A program made the translations under genes and the position numbers. A DNA stretch of 64,000 nt from Rostrohypoxylon terebratum (lineage: Eukaryota > Ascomycota > Sordariomycetes > Xylariales > Hypoxylaceae): NCBI GenBank assembly GCA_022497145.1, contig MU385901.1, positions 185,356 to 249,355 on the forward strand. Reading direction: 5' to 3'. Under the pieces are notes generated by a model. It was not told where the DNA came from. It ran no database searches and worked only from the letters and a program-made list of their open reading frames with translations. Positions 1 through 11,823 of this stretch are shown here, in pieces. Each line of letters opens with the position of its first letter. The stretch's first letter is position 1.

Positions 1-2648
1 TAGCTTCTTCAGAAACAACACCGCCGTCGCTAGAAGTATCCCTTTGCGATAACTCAAGCATCCGTTTAGCAACTGCATGTCTTGCGTCTGTTTTCATAGA
101 GGGCCATAATCCCTGTATCCGAGAGAAGATAGCGTGGAGGAAGTGAGGCCTTGTAAAAACCCGCTGAGTTCCTACAATTCCCAATAAGAATTCCAAACCA
201 TCCTTGTCGTTCGGAAGTACTATCTCGACACTGCTTTGATCCAGCACCGACTCCGCAACATTTTCTTGCGCGCATACTCGGGCGGCATCGTCGGGAGACA
301 ATGATGACCACCATTTGAGTAATGGTAAGAGCAGCTGAGTACGGGTAGTGCCCGAGACACCTTTGACTTGGTTTAATGACGCAAGAAGACGGATCTTTAA
401 AACGACGAGAGGGGTGTGAATTGCGTGAGATGCGAGGGAGGTTAGAACGGATCGTCGCGTGCTATGAGAGAGGTGGCTTTTCTTATCATTATCTTCATCA
501 ACCGAAGATTTCGAACTGCTGTTCAATGCGTTTTGTAACATCTCAATAACGTGATCGGCATTCAAAACACATTCTTCGAGATTGGGTGTGACGACATTGT
601 GCAGCAATTTATTGCATACTTCCACATTCATCCATACTAGTGATTCGGCATTCTCATGCAAAAAATCGCCAGCCCAACGAGTGTGGCTGTCGGGCCCCTT
701 TGCTAGATTTTGGAACAAACTTCCAAGAACAGCGATTAAATCTGCGGCAGCACGACGTACTCTCTTAGATGGGTCGTTTAATGCCATAAGACTGTATGGT
801 ACAAGAGCCTGAAAGTCTACGTTCTTGCAGCCGTCGTCTTTTAGACACCGTTTTGCCATATCAAGAGCCGTAGCACGAGCTAATGCCGGATATGGTCCAC
901 ACCAAATTCGGACCATAAATGTAAGGTAGAAGGGGGTCTCGACCGCTTGGTCATGTTGTAGAGGGATGAGCTTATTGAATGATTCGAAGTTTTGGGGTTC
1001 AGCAACACTCAAGAGAAAGATGGAATATAGGTCGGCGAAGAGACTGGAAGGAATGGTTCGTAGACATGAATCTGTGGGTGAGGTCGACACACCGGCTACG
1101 CGCGAGATGATAGAATTGACCCCTTCGACGGGCGTCGGCACGGGTTCATGATCTATCATCGGGGCATCTTGTTGAGGTTGGGCTGTGAGGAGTTTCGGTC
1201 GAAGGTCCATGCCGAGCTTGAGTTCCAACGCATCCAGGTCAACATCGGTTTCTTCAATTGCTTTGATGAATATCTTCCCGGCATCCCCTTCTAGTTGAGA
1301 AAGCCTTATAATTATAGACGCCAAAGACCTTCGTACCTCTCCTTGTGGGTCGACATCATCGTTTACTTTGTGCGCTGCCAACAACAGGCTCTTGAAAATG
1401 ACGGCCGCCTGCTGGTCATTGATGACTGAACCTAAAAGAACTGACTCGACGACTGGTAAACCTTTGATGTCACCTTTCTTTTGAGCCCTGTCTACTAGGG
1501 CTAGGCATAGACCATTCGATAGCTTCGCAAGGTTGTGCTCTCTCCCAATCTCGGGAAGGATCTTAGAGAGGTTCGGGATCTTAAGAAGCGCCTTCGTCAC
1601 TTTCCTAGATATTTGCTTTGCTGAACGGTATTGTGCTAGAATAGAGAGGCAGACAAGGCCAGGACGGAGGGATTCGGCTGTCCATCCAGCAACGAGCTGT
1701 TCCATCAAGGCACTAATAGCGGCATCGTCGAGGTCGCCCTTCGCGACAAAAACAGATATCACCATATACGAGGCTATCTGCAAACCAGGGACCTTATTCA
1801 TAACCAATGCGTCGCTAAGAATAGGTCCTATTTGGTGTAGGAGAGCTTGGTCATTCCGTCGCTGGATGCTACTGCGGCCGGATCGCATCTTATCCAGCAT
1901 GCCGTTTACTGCTTCGGTCATGATGCTACCCCAGAACGATATTAGGGCAGGGTAGTGTTGCTGAGCTTTGCATGCGTCTAGGGTGTATGTTGAGAGGAGA
2001 GCGAGGAAGTCGGAATGGTGTATGGCTTGGTGGACAAGGACGGATCTCGGCGGTTGAGCTAATGTATGTATGTAGGGATCTAAGAACTTGTACACTTGTG
2101 GTATATTGCTAGGCAGGATAGACAGGAGCGTCACAAATGCCGGTATGGTATGGTAAGGTAGGAAGGTCGAGATGAGGATAGCTGTGTTATATTCGTGAAT
2201 CCTATTGCGAGATTAGAACTCCCATCTCAACATATCGTAGTACATAACAATATCATATTAATAAACCGTACCTAAATCTTCTGATAAGCCATTCTATGGC
2301 CTTAATTGTTGGCATGAGCCTAAGCCGCGCTCCGGCTAGGTGAAGAAATGAGTCTATCTTCTTGTCAAGCTCTGCATTTTCGGCAGCAGTCATTTGACTT
2401 CGGTCCTCATCCTGACTCTGTTCACTGAATATAGTGGTACCGAAGGATATGAAGCGCGAATCTAGCTGACACAAGTCTTCATATCCTTGGCGACAGATAC
2501 CATAGAGAGTCTGGAAGTTTTGCGACGTCGCAACTCGTGGTTCGAAGATTAACGACTTTGAATGGGCGGCTTTCTGCGCCTTAACATCGAGTGTCGATTT
2601 CGAATTTGCAGCAATCTGCGCGAGTTGCGCAGCTAATGCTGTCGTCAT
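1..2648 (-). CDS. UTP10: UTP10-like U3 snoRNP / 90S pre-ribosome HEAT-repeat protein (3' end outside window)
   Basis: Partial gene: the start codon is at 2648 and the reading frame runs off the left edge. Exons are 2648-2272 and 2201-<1; a 70-nt GT-AG intron splits an Arg codon. The N-terminus (MTTALAAQLAQIAANSK, then a stretch containing FEPRVA, FSEQS and WLIRRFRIHEYN) matches the strongly conserved start of fungal UTP10. The following ~730 residues are leucine-rich helical repeats typical of HEAT arrays. UTP10 belongs to the t-UTP/UtpA subcomplex that loads on nascent 35S pre-rRNA in the nucleolus and is needed for 18S processing and Pol I transcription. About 860 residues are present; family members are usually near 1,800. 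The assignment rests on remembered family sequence, not a search. Confidence 0.93.
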
Positions 2649-3893
2649 ATTGGCTGCAATTTAGAAGATGCTCGTATTTCCATTAGAAAAAACGTCTTGG
2701 GGAGTCTGCGTTTGTGTTATGTCGAAATGTTTTGAAAAAAAAAAAAGGCCGAAGACTGGAGACTTCTCGATTCGTGATACCAATTGAACTTTTCTCCCAA
2801 AATTTTAGCGGGGAGCAAAGTTTCATAAGGAACAGTCTAGTGATAAGAGATCAGACGAATTACGTAGCTTAGATAAAACCGGGATCCACTTTACTTATTA
2901 TTTAGACTATTGTCTTATTATTGTATTTCGGACTTTAGAGCGGACAACTAAGAACTTCAAACTCTTCAACCTGGATAGGATACCTTAAAGACTTTTACAG
3001 TTCCGTACCCGTTTAGGGTAAAAAGAGCCGATCTCCTTTAACAGCTCTTTCAATTGGCCTTAGATGATAAATTAATATCGCGAGATATTATACATCTTAG
3101 TCTCCCTTCCCGGTCGTGTGACTGGACTAAGGTTGCTTTCGATCCCCCCTAAACTGTCAAGTCGAAAATGAATTCTTAAAGCCGGTATTTTTAACCACCA
3201 AGAAGATTTCCAATAGTGGCCTGTAGGACTGATAGGAAATAACTAAATGAATACCCATATCTGGCCCGTTAAGGAGATATCGTTCTCTAGATCGATCTAT
3301 ACTATATGCGTGTAATCATAGACCTCTCTTGGCCGCATTCCTACGTACCTATACGACATACTCTCTCGTGTGCTCAAGAAGCTAATAATGAAAAGAATAT
3401 GAGAAAAATGAGTTCCTCGACTTTTCTAGGTTCTAACGAGTATTCAAATGCAACTTGAATATAAATACCTACCTAGCTTGGTATATGATTGTCGAGGCTG
3501 CGAGGCCAAAGTTTTGAGTTGTGCGGCGACGATCGTGTGAAGACCTATATTCCTAACCCCTGATTGGCTTATGCCTTCACAGTTCCAACACATTCGGTAG
3601 AAATACTTCCGTAAGGGCCATGCCTATTTTATCATTTATGTAGTTCCAGGGCTATGCAAGTGTATGGGTGGCCGGAGTCCCCTCACTTGAGTCTTTCCAC
3701 TATTTTAGTTTAACTTTTATCCAGCTACATACCTGCTAAGAGGTCTCTACGGGAGGGTTCTTTCATACCTACCTAGCTTTAGCCTCAGCCACTACCACTA
3801 CCGTGAAACTGACCCGTCTACTTCTATCCACGAGAATCTTACCTACCTAGTACCTACCTAGTACCTACCTAGTAGTATATAAGATTCGAGGAT
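2649..3893. other. intergenic, shared upstream region of UTP10 (-) and the IAH1-like gene (+)
   Basis: AT-rich spacer between divergently transcribed genes. It holds a poly-A run near 2735-2747 and several CTACCTAG motifs, ending in a tandem repeat just before the right-hand gene. I see no ORF of note and no RNA gene. Confidence 0.6.
3841..3873. repeat. three copies of an 11-bp ACCTACCTAGT tandem repeat
   Basis: Three perfect copies lie about 20 bp upstream of the proposed ATG of the IAH1-like esterase, so the array would sit in its 5' leader or core promoter. Related single units are scattered through other intergenic regions of the window. Confidence 0.9.
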
Positions 3894-4921
3894 ATGGCTG
3901 TAAGTATACCTGCTTTAAATGCTACCTTTTCGCAGGTCTGATGCCAACTAGCCATGGCGAGAGCTAATTTATGAGATAGAAACCGTATAACCAGGTAGTC
4001 CTATTTGGGGACTCACTCTTCGAGCAGTCTAGTGCGATTCAGGATGACTTCTCGTTTCAGGGAGCCTTACAGAATCGTATGACTAGACAACCCCCAGAAT
4101 AGTCAGAGACATACATCTAATTGGCTTTCAGATTGTATACGATACCTAGATGTGGTCAACAGGGGCTTCTCTGGTTGGAACACCAAGAACGCCTTGGAAT
4201 ATCTTTCTCAGATATTCCTCCCGCCATCGCCAACAATCCCTAGGATAGAGTATCTTGTAAGTGATGCTGCCATCTTGACTTTATTTTTTGTCATTTCGGA
4301 CGTTCTATTTCCTCAAGTCGGATATTAGTTTTCTTTCTTTCTTTTCTTTTTTTTTTGGTAAATTCTAACTGGTGCATGCTTCAGCTGGTACTATTGGGTG
4401 CGAATGATGCGTGTCTCCCTGTCCCGACGAATACACAAGGAGTTCCAATCGACCAATATAAGGAGAACCTGATCAAGATCTTAAATCATGACCATATAAA
4501 AGCCCACAATCCTAAGATCCTGCTGGTTACGCCTCCGCCAATCGACGAAATTCGAATCACCGAGCTTGACCTGGCCGCTGGACACGCGCAAGCAGTTCGG
4601 CAAGCGGCTGTCAGCGCCTCTTATTCTGAAACAGCTCGGAAGGTGACAGCAGAGATCCCCGGCGTTGTGCTCATCGACCTTCAGAAAGCCATCTTAGACA
4701 AAGCGGTTTCCTTAACCCCGGACTTCGATGCGAGCGGACCTCCTTTGGGATACCCTACAGGCAAACGAGGTGCCTTAGAGCAACTTTTGCCAGATGGATT
4801 GCACATGAGTGGAGAGGCGTACAGGGTCTTCTTTGACATTGTCAAGCCGCATATTGGGCCATTTCCAGCGGGTGAGACGGTATTTCCAGGATGGCGTGTG
4901 CTGAATCCCGGAACACTATAA
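3894..4921 (+). CDS. IAH1: SGNH/GDSL esterase, isoamyl-acetate-hydrolysing type
   Basis: Four-exon model 3894-3899, 3980-4076, 4132-4256, 4385-4921 (254 aa). The first exon is only ATGGCT, followed by a consensus GTAAGT donor; the acceptor at 3978-3979 restores MAKPYNQVVLFGDSLF, the block I nucleophile motif GDS. Without this split an in-frame TAG lies directly upstream of the conserved start. Other family blocks are VVNRGFSGWNT, LLGANDACLP (block III N/D) and DGLHMSG with the catalytic Asp-x-x-His (block V). Yeast Iah1 (238 aa) hydrolyses acetate esters such as isoamyl acetate and also acts as a sterol/lipid esterase. The protein is probably cytosolic, as no signal peptide is seen. The 3' exon is unambiguous; the 6-nt exon is inferred from frame and splice signals. 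Confidence 0.85.
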
Positions 4922-6926
4922 TCACTCATATCAGAGCCTATCGGAGTTTAGGTGCTCTTGGTACTATAGCACGGGTAGCTCACATATAGGGCATCTAGAT
5001 GTCATAAGATCCATAGATGCCTAGTGTAGATGAGTCAAAGAGAGAAATTATTATCGAAGGTTGGGTGCCTAATAAGCTATTACATGCTAGCCGACTACAT
5101 GGACTATAGTACCTATAGTACATGCACCTAGTAGGAGGTAAGCAGCCCACGTAACGTTTGGTTGAGTAATATAAAGTACACGTACGGGACATTGCATTAG
5201 GAGAATTGGACAAGATTCATTGGGTCAAATTTAGTCGGAGATCTGGTTGTGGCGTTCTCCTGCGTTCCTAGTCTAGGCTCTAGGGTCTAACCTAGGGCTG
5301 CTAGGGTCGCTATTGCGTTACCGTTACCACTCAGCCTAGCCGGCGGGCAGCCGCTTGGTCAGTGCATTAGGGAAGTACCTATGGGCGAAGATGTAAGCCT
5401 ATCATTGACGTAGCACAAGGTCTGTACAAGGTGTAGAGTGCAGTAGAAGTGTGGTAGTCTGGTAGAAGTGGGTAGGCCTCTAGCACCTGCTAGTGGACAT
5501 AACAAAAGCTGATGCACGCTAAGGCTTAAGCAGCTAAAAGGAATCCAATGGATCCAATGGTGCTAATTCTGCTAATTCTGCTAATTGCCTATGGGACTTA
5601 CCTCCAATGTGCCTATGTGTGCCTATGAGCCTATGGGGACTGCTAGGGACATAGTATGGAACCTGGGACTGGGGGGAACCACTATTTAGTATTACCACTA
5701 TTGCCTTTTTTTTTTTCGTGAGAATACAACTACCTAGTAGGTATTAGTGGACGTTACCTAGTACGAACTGGAACACTGGAACTGCACAACTGCACGGTAA
5801 TCAACCTTCACCTCAATTCTTCGACATCTGGCAACCCATCCGCCTTTTCTCAAAAAACACACACTACAAATAACACATCATTTCTCAACAACACAACAAC
5901 TGCAACACCATAATACCCTAACCTTTGTCCCCCTTTGCTCCTCTGCTCGAAATTCCATACTCGCAGGCCAATTATCTTGATAGTTATCCCTCCGTTATAA
6001 AACACCCCCACCAATATACTACCAATCTATCCCTCCCTTCCTCCCGTGTGTTGTTCTGAAACTTGGAAGTCCGATCGAAAGTCGAAAGTGTGCTTCCTTT
6101 CCCATTCTCAGTCGCCTTCTCTCACACCGACCCTCAATTACTGAAAGAGACCTCTTCCCCTCCGTAGATCCTTTTTTTTTTTTCAAAATTCATCGCCACC
6201 GCCGACCAGGCCTACCTACCTAACATTATCTACGTATTCGAAGAAAAGAGTTCAATTGGCGTGTTACCTCAGCTTGTGATTGTAATATATTGTTACTACG
6301 TCGAAGCCGTCTTGGTGCTACGAGAATTCCCTCGTCCTGCTCGATTGCGAAGAATTTCGTTGGAAAATTCTCCCACAAGGAGTCTGGAGCCTACTTGATC
6401 GGGATTACACGTTACTGTCACCTCGCCATCTCCTCATCCGTTCCAACCATCCGCCGGAAGCCATCGTGTTTCGAACCTCAGCAGCTCCCTTAAATAAATA
6501 CCAACGTATATTAGATTCGAACGAAGAGAAGCACTGCCCCTAGACGGGTGATTCGCGAAGTGGCCATTTGGTCCTCTGCGATGAGGAGGTGGTGGCGGAC
6601 CTCATCTTTCTAATCTCGAGGATAGAGGTCGCGACGGCTGAAACGAGAAAACAACCACGCCGCGAAGCACCGTCCTTCGGAGCCAACACTTAGGTCGATG
6701 AGCTATCACTTCACACAACGCCCCGATCCAATGCTAGAAGTGGGTTTCCTAGGCCCCTTAGACGTGAACTATTCCATCTTGTTGTCTCCGACCTACGCTT
6801 AAAAACGCTTAAATCTTCCTTGGTCAGCTTAATCTTTTGCTCCTGTCAGACCTAATTCTAGCTGTTTATCTTACCACACCTTTTTAATTTCTTGTTGGAA
6901 TTGTGGCGCTGTCAACCCGGGTGGGC
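4922..6926. other. intergenic and long pyrimidine-rich 5' leader
   Basis: No supported gene. 5562-5587 carries about three copies of a 9-bp GCTAATTCT repeat. From about 5800 the sequence becomes rich in C/T tracts, typical of fungal promoters and 5' UTRs, and includes short ATG-initiated ORFs (for example 6290-6493) that would be uORFs if transcribed with the next gene. Confidence 0.5.
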
Positions 6927-8865
6927 ATGGATTCTCGCTTCCCAGTTTCTCGTGACGAACTTTACACTGTCCATATGGACGTCAAGCAGATGCAGATGAT
7001 ACAGAATAACCATGCTGAAAGACTTTCCCGGTTGGAGAAACGCCAGGCTGACGATGCCGCGATCAAGTCTGTCTGGAATTCGCCTTTCCCCAGTGCTTTG
7101 AGTGGCACTCCGCAGCATGGTTAGACATCCTCTCTCCTCATTTGTTGCTGCTACACTCAGTTCTAACATAATCTACTTAGGTCCGCTCCAGATCCCCCCG
7201 AGCGAATTGTTCGACGATTTCGAGGAGCAGGGTCAGAGTCTCCTGGGTAGTTTACACCTAGATGCCGAGGACGAACCCACGAGACGCGGCGCAGCTTCTC
7301 GGGCGAATAGTGTTCGCTTCGACGAAAGCGCGCTCCAAGGCTCAAGTTGGGCACAGAATGGCCGCCATTCAGGAGATTTTGGTCCGATTAGACCTGGTAG
7401 CGGCCTTGGTAACCACAACATGATGGAACGTTCGCTATCGCACAAGTCAGATGGCAGGCATAGTTCGGCTGGCCATTCTGTTCACTCAATCCATTCCCAT
7501 CATTCTGTTGCCTCTGGCCACGGAAGTAGCCTAGGTATAGACACGACGTTCACACCTGGCGGTCAGGATGAGGGCTCTCCAATCGGTATCCCGGAGCCAC
7601 CTCCAAGCTTGTTTGTGTTGGGTTCAGTGCCATCCATCATTCGCTGCTGGCTCACTGCTAACTTTGCCCACGATACCCTTCTTTACGCAGATATCTGTAC
7701 CGGATCGCAAAAGTCAGTTGTCGAATTTTCGTTGGTCAAGGAATTGGACTTAGCGGATGATATCCATCGTGATCTAGATGGCGTTCATCGAATCCGTTTA
7801 CCAGTATACTTGACGGAGGCTACCGTATCTCAGCCAAGTTCTCGTGGAATGAGTCCGGCACCACAGATGCCAAGTCTGACGTGCACGTTTGAAGTGGTAG
7901 GAATGGAACAACCTGATAGCGCCGAAGCCAGGAAGGCTATCCGCATCTTCATTGGTAGCGAAACACTGAGGGAGCATTCAGCTGACATCCTGTTCTCACA
8001 AAACCGCATGACTGTTTACGGCAGCGAGCGCGAGAAGTTATCCGTCCCTTTCGTACGTCCCGAGGATAATGGAGTGTTTAGACACATTCGTACAATGGCG
8101 ATCTTCCCCGAAAAACCGAAGCTAAATGCCACTGCCCGCCCATTCGTCTTAGCTGAGGCCAAATCACAGACTGCAACATCTGTGCAGTCGGATAGGCCTC
8201 AGACCAAGGATTTGCGCGATGAAGATGAGACCCGAGTGCTTACATCGCCGTCTTCGGAACAAACCAGTCAGCAAGCCGCCACCGCTGCGACAAGCACCGT
8301 GTCAGAGAGCGGTGGCGAGAGCGAAAGACAGTTTAAAGAAGCCGGTACCTCGGAATCCAGCGTGAAAGGGTCCCAAGTTCAGTCAAGTGACGCTTCAGGC
8401 GATAGCGTTCGTCGAACCTCGACAACGGGAAGCATTTGGAACTCATGGCGCCAGGGCTCTGCACTCAATGGTAACGAGCAGAAGGAGAGCACTCCGTTGA
8501 GCGGGTATCAGCCTGCTGGACGCGGAAGCCGAAACATGAAGGTTTTGAAACCGATGAAGTCGACGTCGTCAGCTCGAACAGGGGCCTCGTACGAACCGGC
8601 ACCGCCGCCCAGAAGCAATGGCGAGCTCCGACGTAAGAGCCAAGGGGGAGCGGAAAGTGCTAGCATCGGAAACACTGCACTTCGATGGGACTCGAAGCGA
8701 ACGCCAATCGGGAGCGTTGAGACAAAACCGACCGGGGCTACTCGTGAGAGTCGAAGCGTATCTGGGACTCCCCGTACTTCGTCGAATCCTATCGGGAGCG
8801 CTTCAGCTTTCTCGTGGATGAGCCAGTCGGGTAAGCCCAGGACGCCGACCGCGGCAGCTGAGTAG
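6927..8865 (+). CDS. conserved fungal protein of unknown function with a retropepsin-like central region
   Basis: Exons 6927-7119 and 7181-8865 (625 aa). The start chosen is MDSRFPVSRDELYTVH; the upstream in-frame codons lack an ATG. The N-terminal ~65 residues form a short predicted coiled coil (HAERLSRLEKRQ). Residues ~70-190 are Ser/His-rich and disordered. A folded block at ~200-350 contains LLYADICTGSQKSVVE, LVKELDL and IFIGSETLREHSAD followed by LFSQNRMTVYG. The C-terminal ~250 residues are Ser/Thr/Gly-rich and disordered. The order (x)TGS, hydrophobic strand, then I-x-x-G-x-x-x-L followed by N-R-x-x-V-Y resembles one protomer of a retroviral/Ddi1-type aspartic protease, but Cys replaces the catalytic Asp. 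I recognise the protein as widespread in Sordariomycetes but not its role. Confidence 0.85.
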
Positions 8866-9450
8866 TGGAAGCCTACTCCTGCGCGAGAGATGACCTCCAT
8901 GATAACGGGGTAATGCTGTACGATGGGGTGTCGAGTGCGCGTTTTGATATTGTGCTAGGATCACAGTGATTCTACTTACCCGTAGGTAGAAACATGAATA
9001 CAGAAAAAACAACGAAAGAGCAAGCAAATAAAATAACATTCATCATGATATATATACATGTATTGGGGCTCACGTGAACTCTATTAGTTCAATGATCTTT
9101 TACTGAACATCTAGGTCAAGACTCGTATCTTATAAGTCTCCGGGTGCTCCAAGTTCCCGGAGGTTAGGAGCTACCTGCATGTAATATTTCATGTTGTACC
9201 TGTCTAGCTCCTTGGTAGTATAGATCCGATAGGATGGAAGGGACCTATAGAAACAGGGAATGACCTGTCATTGGAGTCATTGGACCCCACCAATTAGTAC
9301 TATAGCCCCAGGTCCTAGGTACCTACTACCTAGTATGAGTGGAATTTCAGCAGCTAACCTTGAAGGTCATTAGGTCATTAGGCAACCTAGAATTGCACAA
9401 TTCACAGCTGTCATAAAAGCCTCGTCACAATCTAGGTACCTAGTCAGAAA
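8866..9450. other. intergenic
   Basis: Terminator side of the preceding gene and promoter of THI6. CCTAGGTACCTACTACCTAG-type motifs occur around 9304-9335 and again immediately upstream of the THI6 ATG (9432-9444). I saw nothing resembling a TPP riboswitch core. Confidence 0.5.
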
Positions 9451-11261
9451 ATGCCGAAGTCTGACGTCGATTACACCCTCTACTTGGTGACGGACTCGTC
9501 GCCTGCCTACCTGCGGGGCAGAGATCTATGCGATGTCGTCGAAGACGCTCTAAAGGGGGATGTTACCGTCGTGCAATATCGGGATAAGACGAGTGACACA
9601 GGAGTGCTTGTGTCGACTGCTCGGAAGCTACACGAGATCACCAGGAGGTACAAAGTCCCGCTCCTCATCAACGACCGCATAGACGTTGCGCTGGCGGTCA
9701 GGTGCGAGGGCGTGCATATCGGACAGGATGATTTAGGTAGGAGCATTTTCTCCATTTACTGATATAATATAGCATCCTTAGTAAAAGTTCATTGGTTGAA
9801 ACCGACTTTGGAGGGTTTAAGTTGACCAGATGATATTTTAGATCTAGCTGAGGCTAGAAAACTCCTCGGGGAGGATGCTATCATCGGGGTTACTGTGAGC
9901 AATTGGGCCGAAATACAGGCTGCAGTGAAAGGGGGCGCTGATTATTTGGGTATTGGGACTATCTTCGCTACGCCTACGTAAGAGCTACTAAATTATCCAA
10001 GTAACGAGTTCATGCGACCAACCCTAACAAATTACAGAAAGAAAGATACAAAAAATATTATAGGGATAGACGGTCTCCGAGAGCTTTTGTTCGGACTTGC
10101 GACGGAGAGCTGGCCGATTAAAACGATCTGTATCGGCGGCATCAACGAATCTAACGTAGCGCGCGTGGTGTCGCAAAGCGAAAACCATGAGAGATCTGTC
10201 GACGGCGTCGCGATCGTCAGCGCCATCATGGCCGCCGAAAGTCCGGAGTCGGCTGCGCGCAGGCTCTCTAATCTAGTAAAAACGACTAAAGAGACTTTCA
10301 CCAACTCATTCGGAGTCGTGACGCCATGGCTGGAGAGGAGGTCGCCCCGGGAACTGACGGAGGCTGTGCCAGACATTATAAAGGCTGTTCACACTAAAAA
10401 GCCGCTCTCGCATAACATGACCAACCTCGTTGTTCAGAACTTCGCTGCTAATGTGGCGTTGGGCGTTGGTGCCAGCCCTATCATGGCGAACTACGGCGAG
10501 GAGGCCCGGGACTTAGCGAAATTAGGTGGCGCTCTAGTCATCAATATGGGTACAGTTACACCAGAGGGGTTGGAGAATTACTTAAAGGCGCTTAAGGCAT
10601 ACAACGATGCTGGGCTACCTGTGGTGTTTGATCCTGTCGGGTGAGTGGGCGAATATATAAGATTAGTTGAGTAAACAGGTTAACAATGATATATAGTGCG
10701 GGCGCAACGGCGGTCAGGAGGTCAGCTGTCAAGACTATCTTGAACGCAGGCCACGTCGACGTGCTCAAAGGCAACCGGTCGGAGATCATGTCCTGCCGTG
10801 TCGGAAGCGAAAATAACAACACCCAGCAACGGGGCGTCGACAGCCACGTCGAACCCAACTGGACTCTCGGCTATCTGAAAGACGCGGTTCGGGACTTAGC
10901 CAGACTTCGCAAACACATCGTTGTCATGACAGGCAAGGTCGATATAATCTCGTCTGGGGAAAGGGTCTACATGATCGAAAACGGCCACGAATACTTGAGC
11001 GAGGTAACGGGTACGGGATGTTGCCTCGGCACGACGATATCAGCGATGGTGGCGGTGAATCCGAACGATAAGCTAGGCGCTGTGATAGCGGCCGTGCTGT
11101 TTTACAATATCGCAGCGGAGAATGCGGCGGCGAGACCGGATGTCAAGGGTCCTGGTACCTTTGTCCCAGCATTTATTGACGAGCTGCATAATCTTAGGGA
11201 AGCTACGGTCGCGGGAGATATTAAATGGTTGGATAGAGTTGGGATTATCGAGGAACTATGA
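9451..11261 (+). CDS. THI6: bifunctional thiamine-phosphate synthase / hydroxyethylthiazole kinase
   Basis: Exons 9451-9736, 9842-9977, 10038-10640, 10697-11261 (529 aa); all junctions are GT-AG and restore frame. Residues 1-~225 are the TIM-barrel TMP synthase (YLVTDS at the start, VVQYRDK, LINDRIDVAL, then GADYLGIGTIF), which joins HMP-diphosphate and HET-phosphate. Residues ~240-529 are the thiazole kinase (KPLSHNMTNLVV, VFDPVGAGAT, DVLKGN, and EVTGTGCCLG with the catalytic Cys near 450). The fused order is the usual one in yeast and filamentous fungi, where this cytosolic enzyme makes thiamine monophosphate. Length matches the family (yeast Thi6 540 aa). There is no odd residue in the catalytic motifs. 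Confidence 0.96.
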
Positions 11262-11823
11262 GTGTTGATCTACAAGTGTTGATCACTACTAGGTATGTAC
11301 CTTTGGGAGTTTTGTGTAGACTTTTGGAAACACCTTTTTGGTAGACTTTTCTAGGGTCTTATGACTTGCCTCCATACCTTGAGAGAGCCCCGATTTCAGC
11401 AATTGAAGACATCATATAAAGCACATTGGATATGCTTAAATACATCTACCAAAAAAGACTAAACGTGAGGACCTAGCTAGTATAATAGGGTCAGTAAGTG
11501 TAGGTACCTATAGGTACTATAGGTAGGATCCATATGATGCAACCTTGATGAATATCGATAAGCTGCTATTAGATACAACACTACACTGAAACACAGCGCT
11601 GGCTATCCCCGCTCCCGCTCCCGCCCTTCCCCATCCCCATCCATGGATCCCCCGCATTCGCTATTAATGGTACCTGGATAGGGTACCTACGGCCCTGGAA
11701 CATCCGCACCAACTCTCGCTATTCTCGTTCGGAGCTCGGGTTCCAAAGTTCTTCAACCTTTGTCTTGATCGTCAGCTCACCTCATTTGTGTTGGTACTTT
11801 CGGAAAGGCAATAACCAACTCTA
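11262..11823. other. intergenic
   Basis: Spacer between THI6 and the isochorismatase gene. TAGGTACCTATAGGTACTATAGGTA motifs occur around 11503-11527, and a C-rich tract at 11600-11640 probably belongs to the downstream promoter. No gene is seen. Confidence 0.5.

Noticed and set aside
8866..9450. Possible TPP riboswitch upstream of THI6
   Set aside because: No CTGAGA or ACCTGAT-type conserved core was found in the leader or the first introns of the gene.
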